Of a stretch of DNA of 64,000 nt, positions 25,349-34,598 are shown piece by piece (position 1 is the stretch's first letter; every line of letters starts with the position of its first letter). The stretch is from Methanorbis rubei (lineage in GTDB: Archaea > Halobacteriota > Methanomicrobia > Methanomicrobiales > Methanocorpusculaceae). Location of the stretch: contig NZ_JAWDKB010000002.1 in NCBI RefSeq assembly GCF_032714495.1, positions 62,001 through 126,000 of the forward strand, written 5' to 3'. Both the position numbers and the translations under genes were made by a program. Below the pieces are notes generated by a model. The model had not been told where the DNA came from, searched no databases, and saw nothing but the letters and a program-made list of their open reading frames with translations.

Positions 25349-26530
25349 ATGGCTGATGCAGTTCCCTCCCCTCAGGAAACAGAAAGGAGACTGCCGAACT
25401 ACCGGCTCAGATTTGTTCTCCTGATACTTGCCGCAGTCGCCTGCATCATCATCTCGTTTTCTGTCGGCAGGTACTCGCTCAATATCGCTGATGTTCTTCT
25501 GATTTTTCTTTCCGCATTTTATTCTGCCGGAGAAACTGCAGTTGAAAATGCTGAGGCATTCCTCTCAATTCTTCCCCCGCTCTCTCCTCTTTCAGGAATT
25601 CTCTGGATATCATCTGCAATAATCTCATGGATTCTCGCACTTCTCTCCCAGATTCTGCCGGGTTCGGGGACCGTAGACTTTGCGACCTACAGTGTTCTCT
25701 TCAACATCAGACTCCCGAGAATTCTTGCAGCACTCCTTGTCGGTGCCGCTCTTTCAACCGCTGGAGCTGCGTACCAGGGAATGTTTCAGAACCCGCTTGT
25801 CTCGCCTGACATCCTTGGAGCTTCGGCAGGTGCTGGTTTTGGTGCCGCAGTTGCCATTTACTTTTATCTTGGAACAGGAGCAATTACCAGCCTCGCCTTT
25901 GTTGGCGGCCTCATTGCGGTCGGTGCCGCATATCTCATAAGTCGCCTTACGAAAGGATCTGCAACCCTGAGCATGGTGCTTGCCGGCATTCTCATCGGCA
26001 GTCTTTTTTCTGCTGCAACTTCTTACATCAAACTCGTCGCAGACACCAATGATCAGCTGCCAGCAATCACCTACTGGCTGATGGGAAGCCTTGCCAGCGT
26101 CACCATGGATGATGTCTACTTCGCAGGAACCGTCATTCTTCTCGGACTCATCCCGCTGTATCTGCTTCGCTGGAGAATGAACGTGCTGACGCTCGGTGAG
26201 GACGAAGCACGAAGCATGGGCATCAACACCAACATGCTACGGCTTGTGGTGATCATCTGTGCCACACTCGTGACTGCCGTATCGGTTTCCATCTCCGGCA
26301 TCATCGGCTGGGTGGGCCTCGTCATCCCTCATTTCTCCCGCATGGTCTTCGGCTACGATTACCGGAGAATTATTCCTGCGTCCATTGTGATGGGAGCCGC
26401 ATTTCTTTTACTCGTGGACGACTTCTCGCGAACGATCGCCAGCACCGAAGTCCCTCTCGGAATTCTCACGGCATTTGTCGGCGCACCAATATTCGCATAT
26501 CTCTTGATGATGGGAGGAAAACGATCATGA
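25349..26530 (+). CDS. FecCD-type ABC transporter permease
   Basis: 393 residues, membrane protein with about ten TM helices. Family motifs are RLPRILAALLVGAALSTAG, a YQGMFQNPLVSPDILGAS-type segment, and the C-terminal GIIGWVGLVIPHFSRMVFGYD. BtuC/FecCD permeases usually have 330-350 residues. Here about 60 extra residues (about 55-115: AFLSILPPLSPLSG and an extra hydrophobic helix) lie between TM1 and the RLPR motif. It overlaps the ATPase gene by 4 bases. It should import an iron chelate or a corrinoid with the following ATPase and the binding protein at 27471. Confidence 0.9.
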   Translation: MADAVPSPQETERRLPNYRLRFVLLILAAVACIIISFSVGRYSLNIADVLLIFLSAFYSAGETAVENAEAFLSILPPLSPLSGILWISSAIISWILALLSQILPGSGTVDFATYSVLFNIRLPRILAALLVGAALSTAGAAYQGMFQNPLVSPDILGASAGAGFGAAVAIYFYLGTGAITSLAFVGGLIAVGAAYLISRLTKGSATLSMVLAGILIGSLFSAATSYIKLVADTNDQLPAITYWLMGSLASVTMDDVYFAGTVILLGLIPLYLLRWRMNVLTLGEDEARSMGINTNMLRLVVIICATLVTAVSVSISGIIGWVGLVIPHFSRMVFGYDYRRIIPASIVMGAAFLLLVDDFSRTIASTEVPLGILTAFVGAPIFAYLLMMGGKRS

Positions 26531-27330
26531 AGCTTGAAGTTGCAGGCCTCTGCTTTGCCTACAGCAAAAGTTCGCGGCAGGTGCTGAATGATATCTCCTT
26601 CTCGGTTGCCGAAGGAGATCTTCTTGCCGTGCTCGGCCCGAACGGTGTCGGGAAAAGTACGATGTTTCGGTGCATTCTCGGATTTCTCAGAAACTATCAG
26701 GGCACCATTCGGCTGAATGGTGTCGACATCAAAACTCTCGATCACAAAGAAATAGCAAAACACATCGCCTACATTCCGCAGTCAACCCATCCGGTGTTCA
26801 ACTACACGGTGCTTGACGTTGTTCTGATGGGCCTGACCAATCAGGTGAATCTGCTTGCAGCGCCAAATCAGAAACATGTCGATGAAGCATATCTCGCGAT
26901 GGAAAGTCTCGGCATCGGTCATCTTCGGAATGCGGGTTATGGTGAGATCAGCGGAGGCGAGCGTCAGCTCGCCTTGATCGCACGGGCACTTGTGCAGAAG
27001 GCAAAAATTCTCATCATGGATGAACCGACCGCGAACCTTGATTACGGCAACCAGTTTCGGGTGATGTGCCGGATCTCAGATCTCGCAAAAGAGGGTTACC
27101 TCATCATCCTTTCCACGCACAATCCGGATCATGCATTTCTCTACGCGAACCGGACGCTGATGATCCATGGAGGACGGGTGATTGCTGACGGAGCGCCGGA
27201 GAAAGTGCTGGACGCGCAGCTGATCAAAAACGTCTATGGCGTGGACGTTCACATCGAAGACTACGCATATGGCTCCCGCCGCCATAAACTCTGCATCCCG
27301 ATTGATGGCGGTGTTGGAAAGCATGACTGA
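26527..27330 (+). CDS. ABC transporter ATP-binding protein (FepC/BtuD type)
   Basis: 267 residues. Walker A is GPNGVGKST (residues about 38-46). The Q-loop is YIPQSTHPVFNY, the signature ISGGERQLALIARAL, Walker B LIMDEPTANLD, and the H-loop STHNPDHAF. Its start overlaps the permease stop by 4 bases (ATGA), so the two are made together. It drives the importer from the cytoplasmic side. Confidence 0.94.
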   Translation: MKLEVAGLCFAYSKSSRQVLNDISFSVAEGDLLAVLGPNGVGKSTMFRCILGFLRNYQGTIRLNGVDIKTLDHKEIAKHIAYIPQSTHPVFNYTVLDVVLMGLTNQVNLLAAPNQKHVDEAYLAMESLGIGHLRNAGYGEISGGERQLALIARALVQKAKILIMDEPTANLDYGNQFRVMCRISDLAKEGYLIILSTHNPDHAFLYANRTLMIHGGRVIADGAPEKVLDAQLIKNVYGVDVHIEDYAYGSRRHKLCIPIDGGVGKHD

Positions 27331-27470
27331 TTTTGTTAAATTTTTCTATTTTACTTGTCCCTCATAACGAGTTATTGTATTTTATAGGGTGCCGTCAAAT
27401 AGTAGCTGTAGCTGCTTTCCAAATAACTCGGGGAGTTTGCTTGAACATCCCAGATTTGGGAGGTGTATGA

Positions 27471-28652
27471 ATGAGAAATGGTGGAATAATTTTCGTCCTG
27501 ATCCTTCTCGCAGCCATGGCATTTGTCGGTGCTGCGGCTGCTGAGGAGACGAGGGAGTTTGTCGATGATGTTGGCCGACAGATAGTTTTGCCAATCGAGA
27601 TCGATGCGGTGTCGCCTTCAGGCCCGCTCGCACAGATTGTACTCTACTCTCTTGACCCTGATCTGTTTGTCAGTGTTTCGAGCGAGTTTACTGACATTCA
27701 AAAAAAGTATGTTGATTCACGGCTTCTGACTCTGCCGGTTACCGGTCAGTTCTATGGATCGAAGGCTTCGACGATGAATCCTGAGTCGATTATGGAGCTG
27801 AACAAACGCCTCAACATCGATGTGGTTTTGGATATCGGCGAGGCAAAGGAGACCATGAAGCCGGACCTTGATGATATTCAGGGAAAAACCGGCGTCGCAT
27901 TTGCATTTGTGACCCAGAACAAACTTGCTGATATTCCTGGTTCCTACGAAAAACTCGGTGAGCTTCTCTCACGCCCTGAGCAGGGAGCGAGACTCTCAAC
28001 CTACACATCAGATCTTCTTGCTGAGTTTGATTCCGGCATGAAAAAAATTGGCAGTGACAAAAAATCTCTGATCTATGTGACTGCGATTGACGGCAACTCG
28101 GTCTCGATGGTTGGCAATGGTTCGTATCATGCCGAGGTCATCGATTATGTGGGAAGAAATCTTGCGGCAACGTCTGCAAGCAGCAGTGGTACCGGAGACG
28201 GGTATACGATGGAGGACATTCTGCAGCTGAATCCTGATTTCATCATCGTTTCTTATGCTGACAATCATGCCTACTACCAGAAGATCATGAGTGACCCGAT
28301 GTGGAGATCGCTTTCTGCGGTTCAGAATGGTAATGTCTATGAGGCTCCATCCGGCCCGTACAACTGGATGGGAGGGCCGCCGTCGATTCAGCGGCTGCTG
28401 TCGATGATCTGGATCGGGAATCTGATGTATCCTGATGTGTTCGATTACGACATCGACACCCGCGTGAAGGAGTTTTACTCGCTGTTCTTCCACTACGATT
28501 TGACGGATGCTGAGCTGGACGATCTGATGATTTATGCAAAATCCGGGTCCCCAACCGGGGCCATCCCTACGGAGACGAAGTCTCCTGCCCCGATCTTTGG
28601 CGTGCTTGCCGGTCTTGCGGCTGCAGCTCTCATCGTTAGAAGAAAATTCTGA
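27471..28652 (+). CDS. Iron-type ABC substrate-binding protein with C-terminal membrane anchor
   Basis: 393 residues. A signal peptide (about residues 4-24, ILLAAMAFVGAAAAEE) precedes a two-lobed FecB/BtuF-like domain (DDVGRQIVLP, then PESIMELNKRLNIDVVLDIG; second lobe MEDILQLNPDFIIVSYAD). There is no lipobox. Instead a Pro/Thr-rich linker (PTETKSPAP) leads to a hydrophobic stretch and RRKF, resembling the PGF-CTERM anchor handled by archaeosortases. A strong ggaggt at about 27459 precedes the ATG. It captures substrate outside for the permease and ATPase upstream, from which it is separated by 140 bases. Confidence 0.88.
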   Translation: MRNGGIIFVLILLAAMAFVGAAAAEETREFVDDVGRQIVLPIEIDAVSPSGPLAQIVLYSLDPDLFVSVSSEFTDIQKKYVDSRLLTLPVTGQFYGSKASTMNPESIMELNKRLNIDVVLDIGEAKETMKPDLDDIQGKTGVAFAFVTQNKLADIPGSYEKLGELLSRPEQGARLSTYTSDLLAEFDSGMKKIGSDKKSLIYVTAIDGNSVSMVGNGSYHAEVIDYVGRNLAATSASSSGTGDGYTMEDILQLNPDFIIVSYADNHAYYQKIMSDPMWRSLSAVQNGNVYEAPSGPYNWMGGPPSIQRLLSMIWIGNLMYPDVFDYDIDTRVKEFYSLFFHYDLTDAELDDLMIYAKSGSPTGAIPTETKSPAPIFGVLAGLAAAALIVRRKF

Positions 28653-28662
28653 GAAAAATATT

Positions 28663-29487
28663 ATGGCGGTTGACTACATTTCGCTCTGGAATGCCCAGCA
28701 TGAGGCGGCCAACCGCCAGAAACAGATTTTTAGTGACGGTAAAAGTTTTTGGGAGGATCCTAAAAACGTCAGCCGTTTTCTGGATCGTTTGTTTGACAAG
28801 GACCGTGCGAGGATCGAAAACCAGCTTGCGATGATGCGGATTCCAAAAGAATCTTCGGTTCTTGATATCGGCGCGGGTCCCGGCACGCTTGCGGTGCCTC
28901 TCGCTCTCGCGGGATGTTTTGTGACGGCAGTGGAGCCGTCAGGTGAGATGCGGTCTGCAATGCAGGAGTATCGAAAAAAAATGCATGCTCCGGAAATTCA
29001 GAAGATACCCTGCCGGTGGGAGGATGTGGACGCAAGCGAGCTTGGTACGTATGATTTTGTGATAGCTTCGCTGTCCCTTGGATTGGATGATATCGGCCCT
29101 TCCCTTCTGAAGATGGATGCTGCGGCACGAAACGCAGTTCATTTATTCTGGTTTCTTTCCCCTCCGTCATGGTCTGAGGTGAATGCGGCTCTGTGGCCGA
29201 AGCTTCACGGGGCCGAGTTTGTGACTGAGCCGAGAGCTGATCTTCTCTGGGGATGTCTCTGCCAGCTTGGGATATATCCGAATCTTTTCGTTGAACATGT
29301 GAAAAAAGAGCGGCGGTGTGCTGAGGCGGATGAAATTATTTCTCATTACTGCCGCAGGTTGTGCATCAGGGAAGAGTGGCAGCAGGAGATTGCCGCTGCA
29401 TATCTGCGGGATCATATTGCCGGTTTACCCACCTCCGGTGTCTCGAAGACTGCACACATTTGGTGGGAGAAAGATCTCCATCGGTAA
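28663..29487 (+). CDS. SAM-dependent methyltransferase, twin copy 1
   Basis: 274 residues from the ATG at 28663 (MAVDYISLW), 10 bases after the binding-protein stop. Motif I is SSVLDIGAGPGTLAVPLALAG; EPSGEMRSAMQEYRKKM follows as motif II. The C-terminus SKTAHIWWEKD is shared with the next gene. The two proteins are clear paralogues along their whole length. Because they follow an iron-type importer, they may modify the imported chelate, a metallophore or a corrinoid; this is inference. Confidence 0.85.
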   Translation: MAVDYISLWNAQHEAANRQKQIFSDGKSFWEDPKNVSRFLDRLFDKDRARIENQLAMMRIPKESSVLDIGAGPGTLAVPLALAGCFVTAVEPSGEMRSAMQEYRKKMHAPEIQKIPCRWEDVDASELGTYDFVIASLSLGLDDIGPSLLKMDAAARNAVHLFWFLSPPSWSEVNAALWPKLHGAEFVTEPRADLLWGCLCQLGIYPNLFVEHVKKERRCAEADEIISHYCRRLCIREEWQQEIAAAYLRDHIAGLPTSGVSKTAHIWWEKDLHR

Positions 29488-29558
29488 ATTATTTTTGATT
29501 GATTTTTTCGATGTGCTTGGGAATAGTTGATTACATCTCAGCGCTTGTTATAGAGTGT

Positions 29559-30416
29559 ATGAGTTCTCATGTTTCCGGTGCGTCTCTGACAACCATCGAC
29601 TACTGTCGTCTGTGGGATGAGCAGCATGCCAGATCTACTGCGCAGAAGGAGAAGATGGGCGAAGGCGGTGGAAAGTTTTGGTCGGACCAGGGTGTGGTTG
29701 ACCGATTTTCCCAGAATGTTATCTCCGGCGATCCGTCAAGGATGCAAAAGCAGATAGAAGAGATGAGGATTCCCAAAGGATCTTCAGTTCTTGATATCGG
29801 GGCGGGCCCCGGAACTCTTGCGGTGCCGCTCGCACTCGCGGGTTGTTCGGTGACAACAGTCGAACCATCAGAGCCGATGGGAGTTGCGATGGAGCGTTAT
29901 CGTAGAACGATGAATGCTCCGCCAATCCGGGAAATTCGCAAACGCTGGGAGGATGTAACTCCTGAAGAGGCAGGCGTGCATGATGTTGTTGTTGCGTCAC
30001 GATCATTGATCATGGGAGATATCAGAAACAGTCTTCTGAAGATGGATGCGGCCGCACGCCATGCTGTTCATCTCTACTGGTTTTTAACGCCGCCTTCTTC
30101 TTCGGGCGGAAACGTGGAGCTTTGGCCGCTTCTTCACGGAGAGCCGTACTGCAGTGAGGCGGACGCGGACATTTTGTGGAATGCTCTCTGCCAGCTTGGC
30201 ATCTATGCGAACATCATGGTGGAGACAAAGGACAAAAGTCAGCATTATGCATCATTCTCCACGATGCAGGAGGATTACTACAACCGGATGTCGGTCTCCG
30301 AAGAATGGCAGAGAAATATTGTAGATGCATTTCTTCTGGATCGTGCGGTTCGTGAGGAGTCAGGGTATGTGGTTCCGGGCGTTTCGCGGACGGCGCATAT
30401 CTGGTGGGAAAAATAA
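29559..30416 (+). CDS. SAM-dependent methyltransferase, twin copy 2
   Basis: 285 residues from the ATG at 29559; an upstream in-frame ATG at 29499 is possible but gives an odd hydrophobic leader. Motif I (SSVLDIGAGPGTLAVPLALA) is the same as in the preceding gene, and both keep MDAAARxAVHLxWFLxPPS and a final SRTAHIWWEK. It arose by tandem duplication. The spacer of about 70 bases has no clear promoter, so it is probably in the same operon as the importer. Confidence 0.85.
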   Translation: MSSHVSGASLTTIDYCRLWDEQHARSTAQKEKMGEGGGKFWSDQGVVDRFSQNVISGDPSRMQKQIEEMRIPKGSSVLDIGAGPGTLAVPLALAGCSVTTVEPSEPMGVAMERYRRTMNAPPIREIRKRWEDVTPEEAGVHDVVVASRSLIMGDIRNSLLKMDAAARHAVHLYWFLTPPSSSGGNVELWPLLHGEPYCSEADADILWNALCQLGIYANIMVETKDKSQHYASFSTMQEDYYNRMSVSEEWQRNIVDAFLLDRAVREESGYVVPGVSRTAHIWWEK

Positions 30417-30423
30417 TTTTTTA

Positions 30424-30963
30424 TCACTCATTTTTTCTGAGTGAGATAATAACTCCGAGACTCCCGTCATCAAACACTGCCGGTGACAGCCAATAGAGTA
30501 CTGATCCGCCGGAAACTTTTTTCCAGATATTTGTCTCCGCAGCCTCTCCGTCAAGTGCCTTCCGGTACTCTGAAAAATCTGCAATCTCGCGAAGCGCAGG
30601 AAGCGGCACATCCTTAAGAGAAACACCCGCGAGCTGATTTTTTTCTATGTTCCAGCAGATCTGAAATGCTTTGTTTATCTTGCGAACAGTTCCATCATCG
30701 CTGACAGAAATAATTGGATCAGGAAAACGGTTCAGAGCCGCGGACGACATAGGAATGCGGGAGGACAAATGATACACCCGTGCGGGACCGACGATCTGCA
30801 TCTCCACCTGTCCGAGAGTAACAAGAATTGCCAGGTATTTTGCCGCAGAGTTCCTGTTCATCCCGGATTTTCTTGAAATTTCTGTAATGGAGAGGCCGTA
30901 TTTGGTATCCTTGAGAGCATTCATGACAATATCTATTCCGGCATCACGATCGTTTTGTATCAC
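30424..30963 (-). CDS. wHTH-PAS transcription regulator
   Basis: 179 residues. The N-terminal winged helix is LSITEISRKSGMNRNSAAKYL followed by VTLGQVEMQIVGPARVYHLS. A PAS domain follows (FPDPIISVSDDGTVRKINKA, NQLAGVSLKDVPLP, GGSVLYWLSPAVFDDG). It reads away from the pilin cluster and converges on the twin methyltransferases. It probably senses a small ligand through PAS. The ligand and target are unknown; the adjacent pilin arrays and methyltransferases are candidates. Confidence 0.82.
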   Translation of the reverse strand: MIQNDRDAGIDIVMNALKDTKYGLSITEISRKSGMNRNSAAKYLAILVTLGQVEMQIVGPARVYHLSSRIPMSSAALNRFPDPIISVSDDGTVRKINKAFQICWNIEKNQLAGVSLKDVPLPALREIADFSEYRKALDGEAAETNIWKKVSGGSVLYWLSPAVFDDGSLGVIISLRKNE

Positions 30964-31122
30964 ACAGCATCACGTACTGGTGATATAGTTAGTCTGATGT
31001 AACTAAATATTTTCTTATGTAAAGCAAATTTGCATTGCAAACTCACATCTACATGACTGCCCCTCCCTTGGATATTTTTCCGTCGAAAAAATTAGTAGAA
31101 TTTTTCCTTTGGGAGAATAATC

Positions 31123-31827
31123 TCAGAATGCCTGATCGTTTGTGAGAGGGCCGCTGTAGTACACTTTGCCGGTCTTCATATCCATCAGAGTAATCAGCGA
31201 ATTGCCGTCCGAACTGATCGCACCACTTATTGCAGTTGTGCCGTCTGTATTTCTGGCTGCAAATCCGATCATATAGGAAGTTCCGCTCTTCATAACGTAC
31301 TCGGCAAGAACCACAAACCGTTCACCGGGCTGAACGAGATTATGGTATTTTTCCTCCTCACTCCATCCGGTTCCAAACTTCACAATCCGATGATCAACCG
31401 AACTTGCCGGCTGAGTCAGACGACTTCTCAGTTTGCCGGCTGACGCTGTCCCGCCTTCACCGCTGCTGATCCAGTCGGGGGCAACGGGAGTATTGTAGGA
31501 TACCGCAAATGATCCTCCTCCTCCAACAGAGCCGGAACCGGAGAGACGCAGATTCGTGATGTCAAGCGGAGTGTTTCCGATGACTTCAAACACCATCCCT
31601 CCCTCTCCAAGATTTGTCGCGGCCGGGAACCCCTCGCCAAGAGAGTATCCTGCGGCATACAGTCCGACGAATTTCACCTCAGCACTGCCGGCGGATGAAC
31701 TCGTCGAGTCAAGAAACCCGGCAGCACTCATACTCACCACTGCTGCAATAATGATTGTTATCACCAGCATCAGCATAACGCCGACAACCGGCGAAACTGC
31801 AGAATCTTTTTCCTGTGTCATTACCAT
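31123..31827 (-). CDS. Archaeal type IV pilin, type B (array 1, pair 3)
   Basis: 234 residues. The class III signal and hydrophobic N-helix are DSAVSPVVGVMLMLVITII. The C-domain has a type B layout: MVFEVIGNTPLDITNLRL, then PGERFVVLAEYVM, and an end in ITLMDMKTGKVYYSG. It is the last gene of the six-gene minus-strand pilin array. Its ATG overlaps the stop of the preceding pilin; a second ATG at 31821 overlaps that stop as TAATG. It should be processed by a prepilin peptidase and built into a pilus. Confidence 0.88.
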   Translation of the reverse strand: MVMTQEKDSAVSPVVGVMLMLVITIIIAAVVSMSAAGFLDSTSSSAGSAEVKFVGLYAAGYSLGEGFPAATNLGEGGMVFEVIGNTPLDITNLRLSGSGSVGGGGSFAVSYNTPVAPDWISSGEGGTASAGKLRSRLTQPASSVDHRIVKFGTGWSEEEKYHNLVQPGERFVVLAEYVMKSGTSYMIGFAARNTDGTTAISGAISSDGNSLITLMDMKTGKVYYSGPLTNDQAF

Positions 31828-32579
31828 ACTGCTCTCACATCCTTATCACTCAGAACAGTTCCGGTTGGTGTATGTATCACTGTTATGTGAACGACTGATC
31901 CGTCGCCGAAACCATAAGCGATTCTGTCTCCCACATCAAATCCGAGAAACTGATTAATGTTCTTGAACCACCAGGTGGTGCCGCTTGCAATCGGAGCTTT
32001 TCCGCCGAAGAAACGGTAATCATTCATCCCTTCACCAACAGTGAGGCCGTTTCCTGAGATCGGTACAACGTCAGTTGTGTAAAGATGAGTTCTCGGAATA
32101 AAGGGATCATCGTCTTTCGACCATACCATATCACTTGGCCAGCTTGGATTCGTAGAATCACCAATCAGTGACATACCGTAATTTTCCAGTCTGCCGTCAA
32201 TTGTGTGGGTGATAACTTTTCCCGCATTACTTAATGCAACTCCGTTGTAGGTTGCAGGCACGGTATATGAAGTCACAATCTGCAGATCATTAGAACTGAG
32301 CTGTCCGGTACAGGCTGTCACCTCGACAATAACAGGCGGCTGCTGTGTCACGGAAACGTACTGCGCAAGGCCCGCGTGAATGGTGTAATCAAAACCTGCC
32401 GAAGGAGCAGGAGTTGCCGAAGAGGCAAGACCGGTTGAAAAGCCTGCGACAATTGCTGCGATGATGATGGTAACAATCAGCATCAGCATGACTCCCACAA
32501 CCGGAGACACTCCCTCTTCCTTTTTTCCAAAATAAGAAGAAGGTTTGTGTGAATTCCGCTTTCGAATAAATTTTCGCAT
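31821..32579 (-). CDS. Archaeal type IV pilin, type A (array 1, pair 3)
   Basis: 252 residues from the ATG at 32579 with ggagg 9 bases upstream; the longer frame from 32669 overlaps the previous gene. A basic leader (MRKFIRKRNSHKP) precedes EGVSPVVGVMLMLIVTIII. The C-domain is type A: SSNDLQIVTSYTVPATY and an end in TVIHTPTGTVLSDKDVRAVW. Translationally coupled to the following type B pilin. Confidence 0.88.
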   Translation of the reverse strand: MRKFIRKRNSHKPSSYFGKKEEGVSPVVGVMLMLIVTIIIAAIVAGFSTGLASSATPAPSAGFDYTIHAGLAQYVSVTQQPPVIVEVTACTGQLSSNDLQIVTSYTVPATYNGVALSNAGKVITHTIDGRLENYGMSLIGDSTNPSWPSDMVWSKDDDPFIPRTHLYTTDVVPISGNGLTVGEGMNDYRFFGGKAPIASGTTWWFKNINQFLGFDVGDRIAYGFGDGSVVHITVIHTPTGTVLSDKDVRAVW

Positions 32580-32592
32580 ATAGTGCCTCCGG

Positions 32593-33246
32593 TTACCGGA
32601 TCGTAATCGTTCCGGCCTGCATGCGACCGCCGCTGTTTTTGTCGAGGACAACATACTCAATCGGTACATTCAGCTGAACATCAAAAGTTCCTCCGTCGAC
32701 CGGAGTCCAGCGAAGGAACTGGCCCTTCTTTGTTGCAGCTGCGTCCTGACTGTTGTCAAAGTAACCGTCAACAACAATGGAAAATGTCTCACCAAGGCCG
32801 ATAACATCATCCTGCTGTTTTGGAACCGCGAAATATGTCTCGCTGACACCGTTCGATCCAACCATGATGTTCAGTTTATCAGTATCAACATTGCTTGCTG
32901 TGATATCCCGGTAAACATTTGAGTCAAAGGTGATGGTCGAATCACCGTTTTTGAGCTGAACCGCTATGTCCTGCAGTCTGAACGAGTCTCCGCCGAGGAG
33001 TCTGAATGTCAGGCCGTTGTTGGGTTTGCTTCCGGATTTGTAGTTGGGTTCACTGTTCATTTTGTCAGTATCAATGATACTTGCGGTGTAGGAAACATCC
33101 AGTGTTACCTGCGGGGCAACCTTCTGTTCTCCGGCAAGACCTCCGGTAAACGAGGCAACCATTGCTGCGATGATGATGGTCACAACCAGCATCAGCATTA
33201 CGCCAACAACCGGTGACACACCGTCATCTCTGCTGCATTTCTTCAT
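32593..33246 (-). CDS. Archaeal type IV pilin, type B (array 1, pair 2)
   Basis: 217 residues. N-terminus DGVSPVVGVMLMLVVTIII. Type B body: LTFRLLGGDSFRLQDIAVQL, IGLGETFSIVVDGYF, and an end in VVLDKNSGGRMQAGTITIR. Its ATG overlaps the stop of the upstream type A pilin by 4 bases. The next pair starts 13 bases after its stop. Confidence 0.88.
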   Translation of the reverse strand: MKKCSRDDGVSPVVGVMLMLVVTIIIAAMVASFTGGLAGEQKVAPQVTLDVSYTASIIDTDKMNSEPNYKSGSKPNNGLTFRLLGGDSFRLQDIAVQLKNGDSTITFDSNVYRDITASNVDTDKLNIMVGSNGVSETYFAVPKQQDDVIGLGETFSIVVDGYFDNSQDAAATKKGQFLRWTPVDGGTFDVQLNVPIEYVVLDKNSGGRMQAGTITIR

Positions 33247-33902
33247 TGTACAATTACCTCCTTGTTGTACAGGACCGCCTGACTCGGGGTATGAATGATG
33301 TTCACTGATACCTTGGAGCCTTTCGTAAATCCGTACTGTTTGATGATCTGATCCTTTGATTTTGCTTTAAGCTGGGCTTCCGTGCCAAAACCCAGAGCTA
33401 TCCATGTTCCGAGTGAATTGTAGGTAGTTGCGATGGTACCTGGGGCAAACTCATACTTGCCGAAGTTGATCTTTGAGTCACCTAATGATCCGGCAGTTAC
33501 ATCAGACAAAATAGGTACCACGATTTTTTTGTTCACTCCCGCTGAATCCGTGACGGTAAAAATGGGCATCGACTGGGCAAGCACTTCTCCCCGTATGACA
33601 GATCTTTCGTCTCCGGTGGAGGTGTAATATGTTGTAATCTTCAGATCAGATGAAGGGATGCTGCTGCCTCCCACATGTTCGATGAGTATGACGTCCTGCT
33701 TTCCATCCGTTCCGCCGCTGGATAAAATTTTCACATTCAGTACTGTTGACGGTGCAGCCTCGGTGTCGGCAAAGGTTGTGCCGGCAAACATTGAGACAAA
33801 CGCGGCAATGATGATGGTCACAACAAGCATCAGCATCACACCGATAACCGGAGAAACCGCGTCATTTGTTTTTCTGGTGTTTGATTTTTTGATAACATGC
33901 AT
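33243..33902 (-). CDS. Archaeal type IV pilin, type A (array 1, pair 2)
   Basis: 219 residues. N-terminus NDAVSPVIGVMLMLVVTIII. Type A body: ILIEHVGGSSIPSSDLKITT and an end in NIIHTPSQAVLYNKEVIVQ. Starts 18 bases after pair 1; aagaggtt-like sequence upstream may be its ribosome binding site. Confidence 0.88.
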   Translation of the reverse strand: MHVIKKSNTRKTNDAVSPVIGVMLMLVVTIIIAAFVSMFAGTTFADTEAAPSTVLNVKILSSGGTDGKQDVILIEHVGGSSIPSSDLKITTYYTSTGDERSVIRGEVLAQSMPIFTVTDSAGVNKKIVVPILSDVTAGSLGDSKINFGKYEFAPGTIATTYNSLGTWIALGFGTEAQLKAKSKDQIIKQYGFTKGSKVSVNIIHTPSQAVLYNKEVIVQ

Positions 33903-33920
33903 AGTAAGAACCTCTTCGTT

Positions 33921-34598
33921 TTACCATAGATCATAGTCAAGTGTGCGGCCCGAAAGATCACCTGAGGAAATGCTCGCGCCGGATTTTGTGTCAATCAAAG
34001 AGTACTGGGTTTTTGCACTGAGTTCGAACTCTCCTTCAGAGTACGCAGTGCTTCCGCCACGGTCTGCAATGAGGTAGATGTGGTTATAGGACAATCCCTG
34101 CACCGCGATGATTCTGTCTGCAAAGATGATGAACCGGTCTCCGGGTTTGATGAGCGTATTTCCCTGTGTTGCAACAGCAGTTGAGAGTACGCCGATTTTT
34201 TTCATACGGGTTTTGACCGTATCAGGCAGTCGCGACTCGCCAGGTTTCTGAATATTTTTGTAGATGGCTGACGGTGCGTCATTGTAGGAGATGGTTACTT
34301 CATTTCCTCCGGTACGGGTGGCTTCTTTGAGATCAAGCTGAAGATTGAACAGCGAGATCTCTTCTCCTCCTTTGTGTTCAAAGACAAGACCGACTTCACC
34401 GAGATCACCAAGACTGCTGGACAGGTTTCCCGCCATTACGCCGACATACTGTATCTGAGCCTGCGGAGTTTTTTCCGTGTTTGCTACCATGTTTCCGGCA
34501 AATCCGCTGACGACAGCGGCTATGATAACAGTGATCACAATCATAAGCATGACGCCGACAACTGGTGACACCGCATTTTCCTCTGTTGCTCTCTTCAT
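33921..34598 (-). CDS. Archaeal type IV pilin, type B (array 1, pair 1)
   Basis: 225 residues. N-terminus ENAVSPVVGVMLMIVITVII. Type B body: LVFEHKGGEEISLFNLQLDL, KPGDRFIIFADRIIA, and an end with YSLIDTKSGASISSGDLSG. Overlaps the stop of the first type A pilin by 4 bases. Confidence 0.88.
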   Translation of the reverse strand: MKRATEENAVSPVVGVMLMIVITVIIAAVVSGFAGNMVANTEKTPQAQIQYVGVMAGNLSSSLGDLGEVGLVFEHKGGEEISLFNLQLDLKEATRTGGNEVTISYNDAPSAIYKNIQKPGESRLPDTVKTRMKKIGVLSTAVATQGNTLIKPGDRFIIFADRIIAVQGLSYNHIYLIADRGGSTAYSEGEFELSAKTQYSLIDTKSGASISSGDLSGRTLDYDLW

